A DNA stretch of 64,000 nt from Asterella californica (lineage: Eukaryota; Streptophyta; Marchantiopsida; Marchantiales; Aytoniaceae). The position numbers and the translations under genes were made by a program. Of the stretch, positions 58,048-64,000 are shown piece by piece (position 1 is the stretch's first letter; the number at the start of each line of letters is the position of its first letter). Below the pieces are notes generated by a model. It ran no database searches, was not told the DNA's origin, and saw only the letters and a program-made list of their open reading frames with translations. The stretch is taken from NCBI GenBank assembly GCA_036924285.1, contig JAYKYS010000006.1, forward strand, positions 28,556,001-28,620,000. The letters run 5' to 3'.

Positions 58048-58848
58048 CTAGTTGGTCCCACAACAGGACACCGTCACCCCTTGGGTAACGCTGATTAACC
58101 GTCTCATGCGAGTAAACGTCTCGGGTAGGCTCTCTCTAGTCTTCCGCTGGAACTCCTGCAGACTCCTCAACTTGTTGGTCTGCACACCCTGATAGTTCTT
58201 CGTCAAACACTTGAAGAACTGAACCATGGGGTTAAACCCTGGTGGTATCCCGCTCACACTATCACCTGCTCCACTACTAGTGGACGCACCGCTGGTAATA
58301 GATACTCCGTCATATATGGATGTACCACTGCTACTGGCACCCGAACTCGTAGGTGCTACGCCTCCCAAAACTGCACCAGTAGTGATAGAAAAGTAGTTGG
58401 GAGACCAGTGTTGTCTCACAACTCAATCTCCACACTGTAGTCTCGTATGAACTCATGGTAATCGTCCATCGACGGTCCTTCCAAGCGTTGGAACAAATCC
58501 TTCCACCTCATGAAGGATGTAAACAGCTAGTGGATTCCGCATCTGCTGCAGATTGCACCAACTGTCGAACTCTTGGATGAAGTCATCCAGCTCAATGATA
58601 CCTACTGCACCCGAGTAACGTCGAGCCCTCTTCGTGGTCCCATAGATCTCATCCATGTCCCACAACAACGGTGTGGCGACACTAGACTCACCATAAAAAA
58701 ATGCGATGTCTGCGTCTGACTCGTCCTCTGGAACAACGGACGGCAATGGTGTAGGTAGTCGGTACCTCACCCCACTCCGTGTATACCCACTGTCCGAGAA
58801 GTCCTCACCAAAACCTCTCGAGAACTCCGTTGTCATAATGCGTGACAT
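58048..58848 (-). pseudogene. Broken Gypsy-type gag, minus strand
   Basis: The ATG at 58848 opens an acidic N-terminus, then DDFIQEFDSWCNLQQMRNP, a typical start of a retrotransposon capsid domain. At about 58485 the meaningful reading moves to another frame (LEGPSMDDYHEFIRDYSVEI), then to the frame of 58419-58048 (FNPMVQFFKCLTKNYQGV, then ESLPETFTRMRRLI). Two frame changes and a stop make it non-functional. It differs in sequence from the other gags of the window. Confidence 0.55.
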
Positions 58849-59286
58849 TCCACATGATGAAACGGAACTTCAGAAGGCACTCAACCAACATTTGTTCGGG
58901 AAGTTGCGCCCTAGCTTATCAAGCTGTGCAAGAGCTAAGCTGGGGCCATGCTTGACAAGCTACCCCCTAGCTTAGACTGAAATATCACCCTGAAAGAGGT
59001 TGAAGGGCATCAGAATGCAGAGCTCGACAAGGAGAACGACCTCATGCTTCCAGTTTTGACAGAAAGTGTTTTAAGCAATAGTTAGTACGGGTTTTAAACT
59101 GAGAAATATGCGAAAGAGAGAAATCCGTCGATTCTCGCTCGTGACTCAAACTCAGAATCTGATAGCGTGAGTGTGTAGGTGTTCACAAATACTATAGTTT
59201 TGACTCCTTGTTCATTAAAAACGGAGTTGTATAGAGAAGTTAGCGCAGGAAAGGCTAGTAAAGACTTTACAGCAAAATTTCCTCAG
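58849..59286. other. Non-coding DNA before structured RNA copy B
   Basis: No coding signal. Near 58900-58975 the stem-like string cctagctta(t/g) and its partner aagctgggg repeat in both orientations. From about 59220 the sequence begins to align loosely with 4975-5050. Confidence 0.45.
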
Positions 59287-59638
59287 GAAAACATATGTAC
59301 AGAAAATTTTCCCTTCTTGAACGGAACCAAAAGCCATCTCAGTGATAGGGCGCCTGACTAGGAGGGAAGTGGTCTCAGGATCAATCCCTCCTGGCCTCTG
59401 GTTCCTATTTCGGCATGTTGGCCTCCTGGAAGGGAGTCTATGTTGGATATGCAGCCACGTCCTGCATATCTAGGGGCGGGAGACATGTATCTCCCTTAAT
59501 CGTGGGCTTCTTGACCTAAGCCTCCGCATGCCATCCTGAATAACTATGGGAGATACGTGATGCGCATATGGGGGGGCTGCCTCATAAGTGTTGGGGCTTC
59601 GACCTACATTGGATGGCTTGTAGTATATTCAAGATGGC
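59287..59638 (+). ncRNA. Candidate structured RNA domain, copy B
   Basis: Diverged homologue of 5064-5438. A leading hairpin GGAAAA..TTTTCC lies near 59286-59312. An 83-nt tRNA-sized fold is closed by GGAACCA (59323-59329) and TGGTTCC (59399-59405) and carries a perfect B-box match GATCAATCC at 59379-59387. A hairpin ATATGCAG..CTGCATAT sits near 59453-59470. The conserved taggggcggga block is followed by hairpin GGGAGA/TCTCCC (59478-59483/59490-59495), which swaps one base pair relative to copy A. A helix of 13 positions with one C-A mismatch joins 59530-59542 to 59626-59638. Confidence 0.6.
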
Positions 59639-59659
59639 ATCAAGAGCACGTGAAACTTT

Positions 59660-60612
59660 TATTAATTAGTTAAATAACCATCGAGTCCGCTTGCAATGGG
59701 GAATGAGACTATGAGAACCTTTATTAGTGAAGGGGTAGAGTTTGTGAAGACAATTGAGAAACTTGTATGAAAAAGGGGCCAACTTTGTAAATAAAGCTCT
59801 GTACGCATAAGGACAGCAGGGGGGCAGCTTAAGCTAAGGCCCTGCTTCTGATAAGTGATTGCGCTTATAAGGACAGCAGAGGAGCAGCTTAAGCTAGGGC
59901 CTTAACTTTTAGGTTAAATACCTGCGGCGGCTTGGGATCAAGGACAGTTTGCAAAGGATTTTTCTGAGAGAGCTGAAGCGGAAGAAGGAGGATTAGGGAT
60001 TGGGGGTTGAGGACACGCAGGAGAACCTAGGAGGCTGTGGGAAGATCAAATTGCTGACAGATTGAATTGGGAGATCATCGTAGGGAGAGGGGCAGGAGTT
60101 TTAAGCTTGGACGTTGTCTAATAAATTGTTCTGAGGAGAAATTACTCTCAGGAGGCAGTTTTATTGAGAGAGATCGTTTGAAAATCTACAGAGGACTTTT
60201 GATCGACGCTGGATCAAATTTCTGAGAGTTTCAGTTGAGACAAAGAGAGGAATAAGATTCAGGAGCATGAATTTCACTATTAGGTTCGGATTGAGACGTA
60301 CTTGGTAGACTTTTGACTGAGAACCGATTGATGGGAGAGAGAGGCACGCAGGAGAGGAAGAGAGAGAGATTTTCTTTACAGTTGGAGAGATTGATGGTGC
60401 AGCGACACTGAAATAAAGTTGTTTGAATCTTGAGAGACCTTTTTGTGTACCCAAGAGGTGTTGGAGTGCTTGTTTTTGTAATCGATGGACGCAAGAAGCA
60501 GGATTTTGGAGATCTCATCGTCAATGGCTACATGTTTTTCTCTTCTGATCGTTTCTCTGATCAATCACAATCAGGAGGTCCGCCCTCCCCAAGAAAGACT
60601 CTCGTCACGTCA
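59660..60612 (+). repeat. Probable LTR of plus-strand gag element (right end defined, left end uncertain)
   Basis: The right end is inferred from similarity to element 1: a ctc(t)cg..ca end is followed by the TGGTGCTTCCACTGAGAG motif at 60615. Only one copy is in the window, because the element is interrupted at 61695. The structured RNA at 59287-59638 may belong to it. Confidence 0.45.
59807..59926. repeat. 60-bp tandem duplication
   Basis: Units at 59807-59866 and 59867-59926 both begin ataaggacagcag and contain gcagcttaagcta(a/g)ggcc. They lie within the probable LTR and could act as a U3 subrepeat. Confidence 0.8.
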
Positions 60613-60674
60613 TCTGGTGCTTCCACTGAGAGCTATTGGGGTGATTGATTTGGAGAATTGATTGAATTGAGAAG

Positions 60675-61695
60675 ATGGATCACAGTGCTGCCGTACAAGG
60701 TGTAGCTGCTGCTCAAGGTGCTCCAGTTCAAAGGACTCTTGGTCAAGATGGAATTGGCTCTCAAGGAGGGCCTACGGTGGTTCCAACAGCAACAACACAG
60801 CCTGCTGTAGACACGTCTCAGATTCTTCAGGCGTTGGCTGCCTTGATTCAGCAACAGCCTGCAATTGGGGGAGCTGAGCAGAAGTCCACAAGAGCATTAC
60901 AAGCAATTGTTGGTCGATGTGAGCGATTCGATGGAAGAGACGTTACTAGGTACCTGCGGGAGTATGTGGGTGGATGGAGTTGGTCAGGGCACCTGAAGTT
61001 GAGGTAATTCTAAGCTTTGAGTTGATTGTTGTCCCTGAACTGAGAGAGAAGGTGAGAAATTTACAGAGAAGACATTTAGATGGGTGGACTCTGTTTGAAC
61101 GTGCACTGAGAGAAGAGTTTCTAGAAGAGGATTCTGAAAGAGTCACCAGAAGAACTCTCATGGACTGGATAGAGCGTCAGCTTGGACGTTCAATGGGATT
61201 GAATGAGGTAATTCGTGAGTTTGAGAAGAGATATTCTCAGCTTTCGAGTCTCGAGAGGTTGACGTTGGATGCTAGGAAGACGGAGTTGTTCTTAGGGGCT
61301 CTGGATGAGTTCATAGCGGATAGACTTTGTTTCATGTTGGCTGATCGTGGAGCTGAGGGGGGGGTTACATCTGATTGGAGGAGAGTGGAGGAAGTAGTAT
61401 CTACCCTTGCTAGACAACGTCGCGACTGGATGGTACTGCAGCTAGAGACCTTGCCAGAGCAGAGAGTAGCTCCTCAGGTTCATATAGCTCCTCCTGCAAT
61501 ACCTCAAGCACCTGTTGTGATTCCTCAAGCACCTATAGTGGTTCCCCAAGTGGTTCCTCAAGCGCATGCAGTACCTATCTTAGCACAGAGAGGACCTAGA
61601 CAGCAGCAGCGACCTGTTGAGAACCGAAATCAACATAACTTGATAGAAGAGCTTACTCAACAGTTGAGAGATTTGAGGGTTGAGATGGCAGACCT
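60675..61695 (+). pseudogene. Gag of plus-strand Gypsy element, frameshifted and split by an insertion
   Basis: Starts with ATG at 60675. It aligns with the element 1 gag: KSTRALQAIVGRCERFDGRD, FERALREEFLEEDSERVTRR, then the NEVIREFEKRYSQLSSLERL and DRLCFMLADRGAEGG blocks. An extra base near 60970 moves the frame, so the two halves read from 60675 and 60974. The protein ends at 61695, before the zinc knuckle, where the LTR of a minus-strand element begins. Confidence 0.8.
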
Positions 61696-62609
61696 GTAAA
61701 CCCTCCGTGGTCCTATCGATCAACTACCCCCCCGATCTCTCAACCTCCACGATCGTCATCCACGAATCTGCAACATGTCGGGACTGTCTCTCACTCAGGG
61801 GTCACCTCTGATGGCTTTGATGGAAGCACACCATGAACTTGAAGGGAAAATGCTGAGTTCACTCATTCATACACCCACAAACTTATCAACTAAAAATCTC
61901 CTTAAACACATCAACTAAAATCCTCCATTCTAACGACGTCTCTCAAGTTCTCACATGCTAAAAATATCCCACACTCTCTATATTACTCAAGTTGTCATTA
62001 CGACAATGTGAAAACAAGGATGAGGAGCTCTTCTCTACTCCTCTATTTATACATTCTAGGTTTTTACTTTGGTACTCCTCGGTAACTCAGCCGTAACTAC
62101 TTTTACCGGGTTTTACTAAGATATTACTTAAGGTAAAAGCATTGATCACATGGGCTTTTTACCTTTTCACATGGGCTTATTCCTTCAAAGTCAACAACTT
62201 CTAGAAGGATTCTGGAATATTCTCAAGGAATCTCGAATTTCCACCCCCCTTCTACACTAGGACCCACTAAAAAAGAAACATGTGGAATCTCTTCTTGTTT
62301 TTAATGCCCACAAAGTCCACAACTTTAATCCAACCACTAATATCAAGTCAAAAAGGAGATAAGGGATACTTTCCACCCCCTTTCTACCTTTTAGACAAGA
62401 TGACAAGATAGTAGTGCTCACTCTTTAGCAAATATCTGAATTCTGCCAAAAGTACAGCTAAGTTTAACCATAACTAACTTTTAGCTAGTAATGACTAACT
62501 TGATACCTCCTTAAAATACTTTGGCAGCAAATAAACATCTCAACACTTAGTTATAACTAAACACCTTACTAATAGACAAACTTCCTATGTGTAACATAGG
62601 TCGTTACAT
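61696..62609 (-). repeat. 3' LTR of minus-strand Gypsy element inserted in gag
   Basis: Plus-strand ends TGTAAACC..and ..GGTCGTTACA give the TGTAA/TTACA inverted termini of an LTR of 914 bp. It is directly preceded, on the minus strand, by GGGGGTAAAA (62619-62610), a good polypurine tract. The left edge falls inside the gag frame of 60675-61695. The partner LTR would lie beyond the right edge of the window. Confidence 0.75.
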
Positions 62610-62619
62610 TTTACCCCCG
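62610..62619 (-). other. Polypurine tract
   Basis: GGGGGTAAAA on the minus strand, touching the 3' LTR. It is the expected primer for plus-strand DNA synthesis in this element. Confidence 0.7.
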
Positions 62620-62621
62620 GA

Positions 62622-64000
62622 CTAAATTTTCGCTCCGTCCTCGGAGTGAAGAGAGAACTTTCGTCGATGAAACAACTTCAACTTGTCATGGTTGACCCGA
62701 TCGAATCTCCTTCCTCCCAACTCCTGAAGGTCATATGTGAAGTTGCTCCACACCTTATCTACAACAAAAGGACCAAAATACCTCGGAAGAAACTTCTTCC
62801 TAGCCCTCTTGAATCTGATAGCATCATATAACATAACCCAATCTCCAACTTGAAAAGGTTTTACCTCCCTCTTGCCCAACGGGTTTGTCGTAACTCTTCT
62901 TTTGATACGCCTGAGCTCGTTCCATCCGGATCATTGCTACCGCTCGGGTCTCTTCCAACTCCATGAATTGCTCCCTTCTTGATCTGACCACGTCTTCTCC
63001 TCTCGACCTCTTCAACTTTCGTTGAATAGTTTGAAAAGTATCCAATTCGAATTGGATCGGCAACTTGGACTCCACTCCATAAACCAGTCGAAATGGAGAG
63101 TACCCAGTAGAAGTCTTTGTTGTCGTTCGGTACTCCCATAAGATGGCATGTAGCCTCTTATCCCAAGTATGTTTCGCAGTCTCAACACCAGCATCTTTGA
63201 CGAGCATCATACAAAGTGTAAGATTGGTCTTCTCCGCAAGACCATTAGCATTTGGTTTGTATGAGGTCGTTACTCGTGGCTTGATAGAAAAGTGTTGTAG
63301 CATAGCAGTAGTCATGCTCCCTACAAACTCTCCTCCTCTATCTGAGACCAACTCTAACGGACATCCAAATCTTGTGATGATCCTCTACCATAGGAATCTA
63401 CCGACTTCTGTTTCATTGGTCTCTCTCAAAGGTCTAGCCTCTACCCACTTGGTACAATAGTCAGTGGCGACTACAATGTATCTATTGCCTCGAGGTGTCT
63501 TATTAAGAGGACCTACAAAGTCAATACCCCATTTCTCAAACGGCCCTAATACTGAAATTGATCTTAACGGAGGTGTTCTAGTAGACTTTAGAGCAAATGC
63601 TTGACATACGTCACAAGTTTTGCAATAGTCTAAACACTCTTTGAAAATCCCTCTCCAGTGATAACCCGCATCCAAAATCTTGAAGGCTGTTATCTTACCA
63701 GCAAAGTGGCCTCCGCAAACAGTTCCGTCGTGAAACTCGTGCATTAGCTTGAATGCCTCCTTCTGACCAACTGCTCTCCTTAGTAAACCATCTGCTCCTT
63801 GATGAAACAGAATTCCCTCCACCATGGTGTAAGGTTTGCATCTCTTGATCAACGCATTACGTTCTCGGGTATGCATACCTTCTGGAAAAGAGCCATCTAC
63901 AAGGAAACTCCAGATTTCCTTGTACTCGTCCGGTATCTCCTCGATGCTTGTGATGGTCATCAGATGCTCGTCTGGAAATGAATCATCAAACGGTTCTTCT
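62622..64000 (-). pseudogene. Gypsy integrase region, damaged, cut by window edge
   Basis: C-terminal part of pol, open to the right edge. In order: zinc finger HEFHDGTVCGGH..CKTCDVC (H-H-C-C); core strands with Asp in KWGIDFVGPLNK; Asp in MVSDRGGEF; Glu in NGLAEKTN; then a C-terminal module PFQVGDWVMLYDAIRF..YFGPFVV. An in-frame TAG (63388 region, after GRFLW, normally a Glu codon before RIITRFG) interrupts the core. A one-base shift near 62880 moves the C-terminal module to another frame. RT and RNase H would be to the right of the window. Confidence 0.85.

Overview
The window reads as nuclear DNA of a land plant or close streptophyte relative, possibly a bryophyte; the species cannot be fixed from sequence alone. 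Three spliced host genes with GT-AG introns are embedded in many old and young LTR retrotransposons, most of them Ty3/Gypsy. There is no sign of bacterial operons, CRISPR arrays or organellar gene blocks. The exon structures below were reconstructed by hand from splice signals, reading phase and family alignment.

Layout. 1-6307: an LTR element carrying gag, protease and only the lead-in to reverse transcriptase (RT). RT, RNase H and integrase are missing, so it is non-autonomous. 6308-7812: a broken three-exon transposase-like gene. 7908-10170: a decayed relative of the first element. 10475-12120: a minus-strand unit with a TATA box, a 66-bp repeat array and a 140-residue ORF of unknown function. 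12121-18560: mostly unrecognised DNA with a few local duplications. 18560-22950: an inverted decayed gag element and the tail of a second one. 22960-28460: unrecognised and AT-rich DNA with a candidate MITE.

28463-36227 is a genic island on the minus strand. It holds a glucose-6-phosphate 1-epimerase-like gene (9 exons, 285 aa) and a mitochondrial short-chain enoyl-CoA hydratase gene (5 exons, 361 aa). 37634-44751 is an almost intact, very young chromovirus with 943-bp LTRs and a GGAAA target-site duplication. 45.7-46.9 kb holds a decayed Copia 5' end. 48528-52490 is the host gene for the LSG1 GTPase (7 exons, 699 aa). 53.15-54.9 kb is a decayed Copia pol on the minus strand, interrupted by part of an organelle-type tRNA-Phe. 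56-59 kb holds a palindrome and a broken minus-strand gag. 59.3-64 kb is a plus-strand gag element split by a minus-strand Gypsy element whose LTR sits at 61696-62609.

The host genes are unrelated housekeeping functions: sugar-phosphate anomer interconversion, mitochondrial acyl-CoA hydration and 60S ribosome maturation. Nothing indicates that they act together.

The most novel signal is a structured RNA domain about 0.35 kb long, seen twice in diverged Gypsy elements (5064-5438 and 59287-59638). Each copy has a tRNA-sized fold of 81-83 nt with an exact pol III B-box consensus. A conserved hairpin with a compensatory base change follows, and each copy also has a 13-bp-class long-range helix. 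It lies about 0.9 kb upstream of the LTR 3' end in both cases, so it is probably part of the LTR or immediately next to it.
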